Assembly (NCBI GenBank): GCA_036504035.1
Contig: DASXVV010000013.1
Span: 139,302 to 203,301 of the forward strand
Direction: 5' to 3'
Source of the DNA: Candidatus Deferrimicrobiaceae bacterium
GTDB lineage: Bacteria; Desulfobacterota; Deferrimicrobia; Deferrimicrobiales; Deferrimicrobiaceae
Length of the DNA: 64,000 nt
Below, in pieces: positions 1 to 5,826 of this stretch. The notes below the pieces were generated by a model, which saw only the letters and a program-made list of their open reading frames with translations, had not been told where the DNA came from and did not search any database. The translations under genes and the position numbers were made by a program. The first letter of the stretch is position 1. Every line of letters begins with the position of its first letter.

Positions 1-672
1 CCATGATCGGGCGGTATTGTGGGTTATGCCACATTCGGCTGCCAGCGAAGACAGATTGAGAAGTTGCCCGGTGCGCCCGGCGCAGAGACGGACAAACCGG
101 TGAAACGTCTCCAATTCGTGGATCTTCAGCAGTTGGCGCACGTCCCGTTCGAGATAGGCGTTGACGTAGGCGGGGAACCAGTTTCGCGGAAGGATACGGC
201 GATCGTGAAGCGGCGGATACCCCCCGGAAAGGAGCATCTCGTCCGGCGTTGCCGGAAGTTTCGCCGCCCGGCCCAGTTCTGTGGCCGAAAACGGGAGCAG
301 ATCAAGGAAGGCGGTCCTGCCCGCAAGCGACTGGGTAATGCCCGACATCAGTCCGAACTGCTGCGATCCTGTCAGGATGAAAAGCCCCATTCGCCCATCG
401 GCGTCCACTCGCGTCTGCAGATAGGAAAACAGATCCGGGCAGCGTTGAACTTCATCGAGCACCCCGCCATCCGGATAGCGCGCCAGGAATCCGCGCGGAT
501 CATCCTGGGCTGCGACCCGGATATCGGGGTCTTCCAGCGAAACGTAGGGTCGGCCGGCAAAGACCAGCTTTGTAAGCGTCGTCTTCCCCGATTGCCTGGG
601 GCCGGTGATCGTGAGAACGGGGAACACCTGGAGCAAATCCCGGATGGTGCTTTCGGCATCGCGAGGAATCAT
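1..672 (-). CDS. AAA-family ATPase with DUF4143-type C-terminus (partial)
   Basis: The reading frame opens at an ATG at 672 and runs without a stop off the left edge, so only the first 224 codons are present. A Walker A motif GPRQSGKT lies at about residues 24-31 and a Walker B-like GGVLDEVQ at about 69-76. A sensor-like stretch ending in TGSQQFGL follows. This order is typical of the AAA_14/DUF4143 family, ATPases of mostly unknown role that are common in accessory regions and often lie near toxin-antitoxin genes. The DUF4143 part begins near the edge and is incomplete. The upstream ribosome site is weak. Any cellular function is unproven. Confidence 0.8.
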   Translation of the reverse strand, partial: MIPRDAESTIRDLLQVFPVLTITGPRQSGKTTLTKLVFAGRPYVSLEDPDIRVAAQDDPRGFLARYPDGGVLDEVQRCPDLFSYLQTRVDADGRMGLFILTGSQQFGLMSGITQSLAGRTAFLDLLPFSATELGRAAKLPATPDEMLLSGGYPPLHDRRILPRNWFPAYVNAYLERDVRQLLKIHELETFHRFVRLCAGRTGQLLNLSSLAAECGITHNTARSW

Positions 673-789
673 GGTTATATCTTGCAGCAGTCCATGCTAT
701 TTGTCAATTACATTACCAAATGGCATTCCCGGCACCCGACGTAATTGCCGATGAGGGTGTGATCGTGGTGTTTCCGTTCCAGCCGGGCA

Positions 790-829
790 TTGACAGGATA
801 GGCAACACTCTATACGATTACCTATAGAG
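790..829 (+). promoter_or_regulatory. Promoter and palindromic operator of the toxin-antitoxin operon
   Basis: TTGACA at 790-795 is followed after 17 bp by TACGAT at 813-818, a plausible sigma-70 promoter. The -10 box is overlapped by a perfect inverted repeat, CTCTATA (808-814) and TATAGAG (823-829), separated by 8 bp. A palindrome over the -10 of a toxin-antitoxin operon is the expected place for autorepression by the antitoxin complex. The autorepression itself is inferred. Confidence 0.65.
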
Positions 830-849
830 CGACTCGCAAGGAGACAATC

Positions 850-1110
850 ATGGGTTCCGCTACAAAACAGGCCAATTTTCTACTCCCCGAGGAGTTGATC
901 GAGGAATTGCGGGCCACGGTTTCCGTGCGACAGCAAAGTCGCTTTGTGACCGATGCTTTGCGACAGGCTCTTAAACGGGTCAGGTTGAGCAAGGCGCTCG
1001 AAACGAGCTTCGGAGCTTGGGGAGAAGAGAACCACCCCGAACTGGAACGCGGGACGGATGCCCATGTCAGGAATCTCCGCCGCTCCACCCGCGGGAAGCG
1101 GCACGAATGA
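850..1110 (+). CDS. VapB-like antitoxin
   Basis: This 86-residue protein is charged and starts with a short beta-strand-like segment (residues 6-12) followed by two helices, as expected of a ribbon-helix-helix DNA-binding antitoxin. The tail is basic and disordered-looking and would be the toxin-binding part. AAGGAG lies about 7 bases upstream of the ATG. Its stop overlaps the start of the downstream PIN-domain gene (ATGA), which ties production of the two proteins together. The assignment rests on size, position and this coupling rather than on a strong sequence signature. It probably neutralizes the toxin and represses the operon through the palindrome just upstream. Confidence 0.72.
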   Translation: MGSATKQANFLLPEELIEELRATVSVRQQSRFVTDALRQALKRVRLSKALETSFGAWGEENHPELERGTDAHVRNLRRSTRGKRHE

Positions 1111-1490
1111 AAAAGGTCCTCGTCGACACGGATGTCCTGATCGAATTCTTGCGTGGGAACCCAAAAGCGAAGGAATATCTGTCCGACCTGCTCGGAGATT
1201 CCGACATCTTCTGTTCCGCGATCACGGTGGCGGAAATCTGTTCGGGGATCAAAGCGGGTGAAGAAGAACGGACCCGTGAATTGCTGAACAATCTGGAAGT
1301 GCTCGATGTCACTCGGGCCGTCGCCGAAAAAGCCGGCCATTACAAACGTACCATCCGCAGTCACGCTCTTGAGTTAGACGACTGCCTGATCGCCGCGACG
1401 GCCTCCGCAACAGGAGCGGCCCTTGCCACCGGCAACGGAAAACATTACCCGATGCGGGATATCGACGTCAGACCATTCGTCCGGCGGTAA
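1107..1490 (+). CDS. vapC: VapC-type PIN-domain ribonuclease toxin
   Basis: This is a 127-residue PIN-domain protein. The N-terminus MKKVLVDTDVLIEFLRG carries the first conserved Asp, AITVAEICSG carries the conserved Glu, and LELDDCLIAATA carries the C-terminal acidic pair; together these form the metal-binding site of VapC-type RNases. Family members inactivate translation by cutting tRNA or rRNA, but the target of this one cannot be read from sequence. The start is taken at the ATGA overlap with the antitoxin stop. The length is normal for the family and all key acidic residues are present, so it should be active. Confidence 0.88.
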   Translation: MKKVLVDTDVLIEFLRGNPKAKEYLSDLLGDSDIFCSAITVAEICSGIKAGEEERTRELLNNLEVLDVTRAVAEKAGHYKRTIRSHALELDDCLIAATASATGAALATGNGKHYPMRDIDVRPFVRR

Positions 1491-1528
1491 CCTGGCTATT
1501 AGTGATTTGCTCGGCGCCGCATAGGCAA

Positions 1529-2440
1529 TCAACGCTTCTCTTCGAGCAGTTGCACCATGTATTGCCCGTACCCGTTTTTCAGCATCGGCGACGCCAGCTC
1601 GCGCAGGCGCGCATCGTCGATGTAGCCCATGCGCCAGGCGACCTCTTCGATGCAGGCGATTTTCAGCCCCTGCCGCTTCTCGATCGTCTCGACGAACGTC
1701 GAGGCCTCGAGCAGCGAATCGTGTGTGCCCGTGTCGAGCCACGCGAATCCGCGGCCGAGCAGCTCGACCTGAAGCTCGCCCATCTCGAGATAGGCCTTGA
1801 TGACGTCGGCAATCTCGAGCTCGCCCCGCGCCGACGGCTTGAGCCCCGCAGCGATTTCGACGACGCGGTTGTCGAAGAAATAGAGGCCGGGGACGGCGTA
1901 ATGCGATCGTGGTTGCTCCGGCTTTTCCTCGACCGAAATCGCTTTCATCCGGCTGTCGAACTCGACGACGCCGTAGGCGCGGGGGTCCTTGACCCAGTAC
2001 CCGAAGACCACCCCGCCCTTCTCGACCGCTGCCGCGTTGCGGAGCGTCTGCTGGAACCCCTGCCCATAGAAAATGTTGTCGCCGAGGATCAGGCAGACGT
2101 CATCCTCACCGATAAATTCGCGGCCGAGCGTGAACGCCTGCGCGAGCCCTTCGGGCCGGGGCTGTTCGACGTAAGAAAATCGGATGCCCCATTGCGTCCC
2201 ATCGCCCAGGAGCGTCTTGAAGCGCGGAAGGTCCTCGGGCGTGGAGACGAGCAGGATGTCGGTGATTCCCGCCAGCATCAGCACCGACAGCGGGTAGTAG
2301 ATCATCGGCTTGTCGTAGATCGGCAAGAGCTGCTTGCTGACCACTTTGGTGATCGGGTACAGGCGGGTGCCGGCCCCCCCGGCCAGGATGATGCCCTTTC
2401 GATTCCGCTGCGTCCCCGTCTTCGGATTCCCGTCGGTCAT
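1529..2440 (-). CDS. rmlA: Glucose-1-phosphate thymidylyltransferase RmlA
   Basis: The enzyme makes dTDP-glucose from dTTP and glucose 1-phosphate, the first step to dTDP-L-rhamnose and other dTDP-deoxysugars. The nucleotide-binding signature [16 protein letters not shown] sits near the N-terminus, followed by [25 protein letters not shown] and EEKPEQPRS, all characteristic of RmlA. The ATG at 2440 is preceded by a GGGAGGGCGGGG ribosome site and gives 303 residues. An alternative ATG at 2482 overlaps the stop of the upstream caspase gene (ATGA) and would add 14 residues. No rmlB, rmlC or rmlD is in this window, so it probably serves the distant or variable surface-polysaccharide pathway. Confidence 0.93.
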   Translation of the reverse strand: MTDGNPKTGTQRNRKGIILAGGAGTRLYPITKVVSKQLLPIYDKPMIYYPLSVLMLAGITDILLVSTPEDLPRFKTLLGDGTQWGIRFSYVEQPRPEGLAQAFTLGREFIGEDDVCLILGDNIFYGQGFQQTLRNAAAVEKGGVVFGYWVKDPRAYGVVEFDSRMKAISVEEKPEQPRSHYAVPGLYFFDNRVVEIAAGLKPSARGELEIADVIKAYLEMGELQVELLGRGFAWLDTGTHDSLLEASTFVETIEKRQGLKIACIEEVAWRMGYIDDARLRELASPMLKNGYGQYMVQLLEEKR

Positions 2441-2478
2441 CCCCGCCCTCCCCGATCCAACTTGAGTGATTTTGCCGT

Positions 2479-3342
2479 TCATTTGCCGGGAATATTGAAT
2501 ACCGGCGCCGCCAGCAGCTTCGTCGGCCCTTCGAGCTGCGGGACCTGTTCGAAGTTGTGGCTGGACATCTCTTCGCCCGTGATCGTCAGCAGCTTCCGGT
2601 AGGTCGTCGCCCAGTTGGCGGCGCGCAGCGACCACCACAGATAATACGTCAGCGCCCCGTGATAGTCACCGTCGATCCAGGCGTCGGCAGAGGTCTGGTC
2701 GGACCGGCAGCCGGCGATAAGGACTGCGTTGGTCTTCGAGATGCTCAAGCCGAACTTCTTGACCCCAAGCCCTTTGTCGGGCCCGGTCATCGTCAAGGAG
2801 CGGTCGATGCCGCGATTCTCGATGCGGCTCTCGGACCGGTGACGGATCTCGACCGGCGCGGGAATAAACTTGTACCGGATCGGCAGGTCGGGGTTCAGGT
2901 ATTCGCGAAGGCCCGTCCCCGAGTGACAGCAATCGAGGATGACGGTGAACAGCGCCACTTTCGGCACCCGCTTGCAGATCTCGGCCATGTCGTCATCGGT
3001 AAACGGGTTGTCCCAGTCGAGGTCGTACGGGCAGATGATCTCGTCGAGGTTGTCGGAAAGCTCGTCGCCGTGGACATCTCGAACTTGGGTTCCGTGGCCC
3101 GAATAATGGAATACGAGCGAGTCGCCCGGCTTCGCATCGGCCACCAATTGTTCTAACCCGGTCCGGATGGCGGACGTCGTCGCCCGCTGATCGGTCAGAA
3201 GCCGGACGTCCTGGTTCGCGAACCCGTACTGTTCCTTGAGCGTCTTGGCGATCAACAGGACGTCGTTGACGCAGCCTTTAAGCGTATTGCGTGGATCAGG
3301 ATAGCGGTTGATGCCGACAAGAAAAGCTTTCTTGGATGACAA
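2479..3342 (-). CDS. Caspase-like (peptidase C14) protein
   Basis: This 287-residue protein is a bacterial metacaspase-type cysteine peptidase. The catalytic dyad is visible: His83 in HYSGHGTQ and Cys139 in [10 protein letters not shown], each following a hydrophobic strand. The N-terminal [12 protein letters not shown] strand and the Asp-rich segment [17 protein letters not shown] fit the p20 fold. There is no signal peptide and no attached repeat or effector domain. A GGAGG ribosome site lies just upstream of the ATG. The stop overlaps a possible rmlA start, so the two genes are probably co-transcribed. A -24/-12 type promoter match lies upstream. The substrate is unknown. Orphan caspases of this class occur in cyanobacteria and deltaproteobacteria, but a link to polysaccharide formation is only contextual. 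Confidence 0.88.
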   Translation of the reverse strand: MSSKKAFLVGINRYPDPRNTLKGCVNDVLLIAKTLKEQYGFANQDVRLLTDQRATTSAIRTGLEQLVADAKPGDSLVFHYSGHGTQVRDVHGDELSDNLDEIICPYDLDWDNPFTDDDMAEICKRVPKVALFTVILDCCHSGTGLREYLNPDLPIRYKFIPAPVEIRHRSESRIENRGIDRSLTMTGPDKGLGVKKFGLSISKTNAVLIAGCRSDQTSADAWIDGDYHGALTYYLWWSLRAANWATTYRKLLTITGEEMSSHNFEQVPQLEGPTKLLAAPVFNIPGK

Positions 3343-3377
3343 TGGGAATCCTCCACGGAAAAGGTTTGATCACGATC

Positions 3378-3393
3378 CGCATAAAATGCGCCA
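3378..3393 (-). promoter_or_regulatory. Candidate sigma-54 promoter of the caspase-rmlA operon
   Basis: On the minus strand the sequence TGGCGCATTTTATGCG has GG and GC dinucleotides with the 10-bp spacing demanded by sigma-54 holoenzyme. The match to TGGCAC-N5-TTGCW is imperfect at the -12 side (ATGCG). Transcription would start about 25 bases before the caspase ATG. This is a pattern match only, and it is weaker than the sites upstream of the nearby PEP-CTERM genes. Confidence 0.4.
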
Positions 3394-3410
3394 ACGGCGC
3401 AAAAAGCACG

Positions 3411-3443
3411 AAAAAAAGCCCCGACCATCGGCCGGGGCTTTTG
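3411..3443 (-). terminator. Intrinsic terminator after the 3463-3999 PEP-CTERM gene
   Basis: An inverted repeat AAAGCCCCG / CGGGGCTTT with a short loop is followed on the minus strand by a run of seven T. It lies 20 bp past the stop of the PEP-CTERM gene and separates it from the caspase operon. Because the stem is A/T-flanked on both sides it may work in both directions. Confidence 0.8.
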
Positions 3444-3462
3444 AAATCCGATCGTGGACGAA

Positions 3463-3999
3463 TTACTGGCGAAGCGTCCGTCGGCGGGTGACAAACGCGA
3501 CTGCAACCAGGCCGAACCCGAGTAAGACAAACGTTCCGGGTTCTGGAACGGCCTTCGTATAATCGAGCGTGAACTTCGACTTATCGAGATAAATCAAGTC
3601 AAGGCAGGAATAGTTCAGGGCGATATCGAGCATGCCGCCGCCCCAAGTCGGCGAAAAAACCGGAGCGATATTAAAGTTGAATTCTTTGGCGGACCCAAAG
3701 ATATTGATTTTCAGGAAATTGGGAACGTCACCGACCTTGACCCCCTCGACGTAGAGGGGGTCGGCCCCGACATTCCAGCCCTTGAGGAAAATATCGAGTG
3801 CGGCGCTGTTGACGGTATCGGGCGGGATCTTGAACCCGTCCGGGGTATTGTGCTGCCATTTCAACGTACCCGAGCCGATGAGACCGAAACCGATCTTGTC
3901 CAAATCCTTGATGTCGGTGAAAATGGTCGCTCTGGCTGTGCTTGCATTTATAATTGAAACATTTAGCACGAGCAGGAGAACCATCCAGATTTTGTTCAT
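3463..3999 (-). CDS. PEP-CTERM sorting-domain protein (178 aa)
   Basis: The protein has an N-terminal signal peptide (MNKIWMVLLLVLNVSIINA..., cut likely after TARA), a mature region of about 120 residues rich in beta-strand-like segments, and a C-terminal sorting signal: VPEPGT, a hydrophobic helix, and the basic tail TRRRTLRQ. Such proteins are exported and then processed at the PEP motif by an exosortase. The ATG at 3999 is chosen because AGGGAGT lies just upstream and the signal peptide starts there; an upstream in-frame start adds a non-secretory leader. The mature part resembles no family that I recognise. A -24/-12 promoter-like site lies upstream and a strong terminator follows. Confidence 0.9.
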   Translation of the reverse strand: MNKIWMVLLLVLNVSIINASTARATIFTDIKDLDKIGFGLIGSGTLKWQHNTPDGFKIPPDTVNSAALDIFLKGWNVGADPLYVEGVKVGDVPNFLKINIFGSAKEFNFNIAPVFSPTWGGGMLDIALNYSCLDLIYLDKSKFTLDYTKAVPEPGTFVLLGFGLVAVAFVTRRRTLRQ

Positions 4000-4045
4000 A
4001 AAAACTCCCTTTTGAATTCGACTATATTCAAGACATAGGCAGACA

Positions 4046-4061
4046 ATCAATTATCATGCCA
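4046..4061 (-). promoter_or_regulatory. Candidate sigma-54 promoter of the 178-aa PEP-CTERM gene
   Basis: The minus strand reads TGGCATGATAATTGAT. The -24 half is a close match (TGGCAT) and the -12 half is TTGAT at the correct spacing, with A in place of the usual C of the GC pair. The predicted transcript would have a leader of about 35 nt ahead of the ATG at 3999. A single CGTTAA half-site lies 21 bp upstream of the -24 box. Confidence 0.5.
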
Positions 4062-4221
4062 GATCATTCTGTCTATATATTCGTTAATAAACCAAGGTGT
4101 TAGCGGACCCGATAGCATTGGCGCGCCGCCTGGGAGCCATAAGTCCCTTTTGATGACCCAATATGGGCAATATCTTGCTTATATTGGGTTCCGGACCACA
4201 GAATGCGGCAGAAAAGGGACG

Positions 4222-4262
4222 GAAACGAAAAGCCCCGGTTTTCGGCCGGGGCTTTTCGTTTC
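4222..4262 (-). terminator. Intrinsic terminator of the 62-aa PEP-CTERM gene
   Basis: A perfect 17-bp inverted repeat (4222-4238 with 4246-4262, 7-nt loop) has a GCCCCGG core and A/T-rich outer arms. It begins 15 bp past the stop codon at 4277. A TTTT run follows the GC core on the minus strand. The long symmetric stem makes it efficient in either direction. Confidence 0.85.
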
Positions 4263-4276
4263 TTCAGGTATTGTGG

Positions 4277-4465
4277 CTACTTCCGCAGACTTCTCCGACG
4301 GGCGATGAAAGCTGCCGCAGTCATGCCGAACCCCAGAATCCCCATTGTGGCAGGTTCATAAAAGTTGAGAAAGACTTCCTTGGGAACCATGCCGGCGCTA
4401 GCGGAAGTTATTATTGCAAGGAGGAAACCGAACGTCCCGAGCCAAACCACCCAGCCTTTTTCCAT
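4277..4465 (-). CDS. Miniature PEP-CTERM protein (62 aa)
   Basis: The ATG at 4465 has GGAGG 8 bases upstream. The product is a signal peptide (MEKGWVVWLGTFGFLLAIITSASA), then only about 15 residues (GMVPKEVFLNFY), then a PEP-CTERM-like tail: EPATMGILGFGMTAAAFIA with the basic end RRRSLRK. The sorting motif lacks the first proline (YEPAT instead of PEPGT). The gene has its own candidate -24/-12 promoter and a perfect terminator, so it looks like a complete functional unit and not a remnant. The mature peptide after both cleavages would be very short. Its function is unknown; a secreted peptide or a substrate decoy for exosortase are possibilities. Confidence 0.75.
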   Translation of the reverse strand: MEKGWVVWLGTFGFLLAIITSASAGMVPKEVFLNFYEPATMGILGFGMTAAAFIARRRSLRK

Positions 4466-4517
4466 GTGCAGCCTCCATCGAAACCGACAGTTGAACGAAT
4501 CCAACGGTTTCTTTAGG

Positions 4518-4533
4518 AGCAGTTTTTATGCCA
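4518..4533 (-). promoter_or_regulatory. Candidate sigma-54 promoter of the miniature PEP-CTERM gene
   Basis: The minus strand reads TGGCATAAAAACTGCT: TGGCAT at -24 and CTGCT at -12 with exact spacing, close to the consensus TGGCAC-N5-TTGCW. Initiation would fall near 4507, giving a leader of about 42 nt. A palindromic motif shared with the next PEP-CTERM promoter begins 11 bp upstream. Confidence 0.65.
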
Positions 4534-4543
4534 TGCCGATGTG

Positions 4544-4573
4544 ATCATGTAACGTATTGATTCCGTGAACTAT
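4544..4573 (-). promoter_or_regulatory. Palindromic upstream element A (candidate PrsR site)
   Basis: This 30-bp segment matches the segment at 4930-4959 (opposite strand) at about 22 positions. Shared blocks are ATC, TGTAACGTA, GAT, CGT, AAC and AT in the same order and spacing. The arms GTAACG and CGTGAAC form an imperfect inverted repeat, as expected for a dimeric activator. It lies directly upstream of the sigma-54 promoter of the 62-aa gene, in the same orientation relative to the promoter as element B. Confidence 0.6.
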
Positions 4574-4619
4574 TTGTTTGCGAATAAACATCCCCGATGA
4601 TTTCTGATTGTCTTTAGTG

Positions 4620-4745
4620 GGAAATAGATTACCTACTCTGGCGCTAGCCTCCCGCTTCGGAATCGCTCCATAGCCGTCTTGCCCTTTCGGCAAGTAGCCA
4701 AAAAGGCGGGTGGATCCGGAAAGGTGTCGGCGTGGGTGTAAGATT
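4620..4745 (-). other. Intergenic segment with RNA-like secondary structure
   Basis: The 631-bp gap between the two divergent PEP-CTERM genes has no convincing gene. Read on the minus strand, this part contains CTTGCC-GAAAG-GGCAAG (6-bp stem with a GNRA-like loop), enclosed by GGCTA and TAGCGCC, which pair with one bulge, with a further small hairpin (TCCGAAGCGGGA). The order suggests a three-way junction. It resembles the layout of GEMM-type riboswitches, but the diagnostic ACGCAAAGCC box is absent. It lies outside both predicted leaders, so it would need its own transcript. Low certainty. Confidence 0.3.
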
Positions 4746-4929
4746 CCTCGTCTGTCCTCCATCGGGCCAATCTGAAAGCTAACTTATTGTATTTGCAGAT
4801 CATTATGCCAATAGTCCACGCATTTCCGTATCGTTCGTCCTTGAATAGTCGGAATATTTTACAACGTCCGTCTCCTCCAAAAACAAACTGGATTCACGAT
4901 CCCGGATCAAAACCTCAGGAACCATATAT

Positions 4930-4959
4930 ATCGTTAACGTTATCGCTACGTTACAAGAT
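4930..4959 (+). promoter_or_regulatory. Palindromic upstream element B (candidate PrsR site)
   Basis: This is the second copy of the 30-bp motif found at 4544-4573. Its arms GTTAACG and CGTTAC form an inverted repeat around a GATAAC/GTTATC core. It begins 62 bp and ends 33 bp upstream of the -24 box at 4992. Relative to the promoters, elements A and B differ in distance by about 22 bp, close to two helical turns. This fits an enhancer site for a sigma-54 activator; PrsR, encoded 900 bp away, is the obvious candidate. Confidence 0.6.
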
Positions 4960-4991
4960 ATACCAAGGATGCGTTTCTCGCTTCGCTGCGT

Positions 4992-5007
4992 TGGTATGTC
5001 AATTGCA
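4992..5007 (+). promoter_or_regulatory. Candidate sigma-54 promoter of the 204-aa PEP-CTERM gene
   Basis: TGGTATGTCAATTGCA has TGG at -24, a perfect TTGCA at -12, and the exact 10-bp distance between GG and GC. Transcription should start near 5018, about 80 nt before the ATG. ATACCAA at 4960-4966 and TTGGTAT at 4991-4997 form an inverted repeat that overlaps the -24 box. Confidence 0.65.
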
Positions 5008-5096
5008 TTTATAAAACTCAAGCAATAATCCGTAAAACGTCCAACCGTTGAGCCGCACGATCCAGCAGTAAAAATACAAGTCAGGAGGAGAAAAAA

Positions 5097-5711
5097 ATGA
5101 GAAAGTGCTTGTTGCTCGTGGGAGTCATGTTGATGTTGGCATCTGGTCCCGCATCGGCCGCCCTGATCGATTTCGAAGGTCTGCCGCTCGGCCCCAATGG
5201 AACCAATGGTGTATTTGGGGATCCGATGAACAATTTTTCGATCTTTGTGCCTGGCGAAAAGGTTGATTTTACAGGCGGGGTCTTGCTGAATCACACCACT
5301 AACCTGCCGGCCGACCAGACGGAAGTTTATGGTACTGCCGGCCCCAACACGTTCTACTTAAACCCGTTACTGATCAATTTTTCGGCCCCGGTCCACGACG
5401 TTTCCTTTTTGCTGCTCAATGGGATGACGGTCAACCAGTCCTATACGACGAGGGACGGGTTAGGCGACCTCGTCACTCTGACCTTGGCACCGAATTTGTC
5501 GAACGGATCCCAGACGGTTAGTTTCACCGGGAATATCGGTAATCTCGTGTTGGTCGCATCTGATTCTACCTCTTGGGACTTTTTCATCGACAATCTGCAA
5601 TTTACGCCAAACCCCAAGCACTGCCCTGTTCCCGAGCCCGGCACCTTGATGCTCCTCGGTTCCGGAATGGTTGGTTTGGTGATTGCCGGACGCAAGAAGT
5701 TCCGCCGCTAG
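5097..5711 (+). CDS. PEP-CTERM sorting-domain protein (204 aa)
   Basis: The protein has a signal peptide (MRKCLLLVGVMLMLASGPASA), a mature domain of roughly 155 residues with alternating strand-like segments, and a C-terminal sorting signal: PVPEPGT, a hydrophobic segment, and the basic tail GRKKFRR. The mature part starts ALIDFEGLPLG, an opening common in PEP-CTERM proteins with jelly-roll-like exported domains. A strong AGGAGG site precedes the ATG. A -24/-12 promoter and a palindromic upstream element lie before it, and a strong terminator follows. It is presumably exported and anchored or released by the exosortase system encoded in the same window. Confidence 0.92.
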   Translation: MRKCLLLVGVMLMLASGPASAALIDFEGLPLGPNGTNGVFGDPMNNFSIFVPGEKVDFTGGVLLNHTTNLPADQTEVYGTAGPNTFYLNPLLINFSAPVHDVSFLLLNGMTVNQSYTTRDGLGDLVTLTLAPNLSNGSQTVSFTGNIGNLVLVASDSTSWDFFIDNLQFTPNPKHCPVPEPGTLMLLGSGMVGLVIAGRKKFRR

Positions 5712-5757
5712 CAGAGTATGTTAGTTTTCGGGACATCATCTCGAAAACCCGTTGATA

Positions 5758-5794
5758 CAAAAAAGCGGGGCTCTTTTGAGCCCCGCTTTTTTGT
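5758..5794. terminator. Bidirectional intrinsic terminator
   Basis: The stem AAGCGGGGCTC / GAGCCCCGCTT with a TTTT loop is flanked by A-runs on the left and T-runs on the right. It lies between the convergent ends of the 204-aa PEP-CTERM gene (5711) and prsR (5827) and can stop transcription from both sides. Confidence 0.88.
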
Positions 5795-5826
5795 TGCCTT
5801 CAACAGGTCGCTTTATATCGAAAGGA

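Noticed and set aside
19-744. Long open frame on the plus strand at the left edge
   Set aside because: The opposite strand encodes a clear AAA ATPase with a Walker A motif in a frame open to the edge; the plus frame has no recognizable motif.
4620-4745. Canonical GEMM (cyclic-di-GMP-I) riboswitch
   Set aside because: The GNRA-capped hairpin is present but the diagnostic ACGCAAAGCC box and receptor are not, so only an unassigned structured segment is reported.
4526-4762. 78-codon open frame on the minus strand between the divergent PEP-CTERM genes
   Set aside because: It has no ribosome site, overlaps a promoter and upstream element, and its sequence looks like the structured intergenic segment read as protein.
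4803-5294. 163-codon open frame antisense to the start of the 204-aa PEP-CTERM gene
   Set aside because: It runs over the sigma-54 promoter and signal-peptide region of a well-supported gene and shows no family features.
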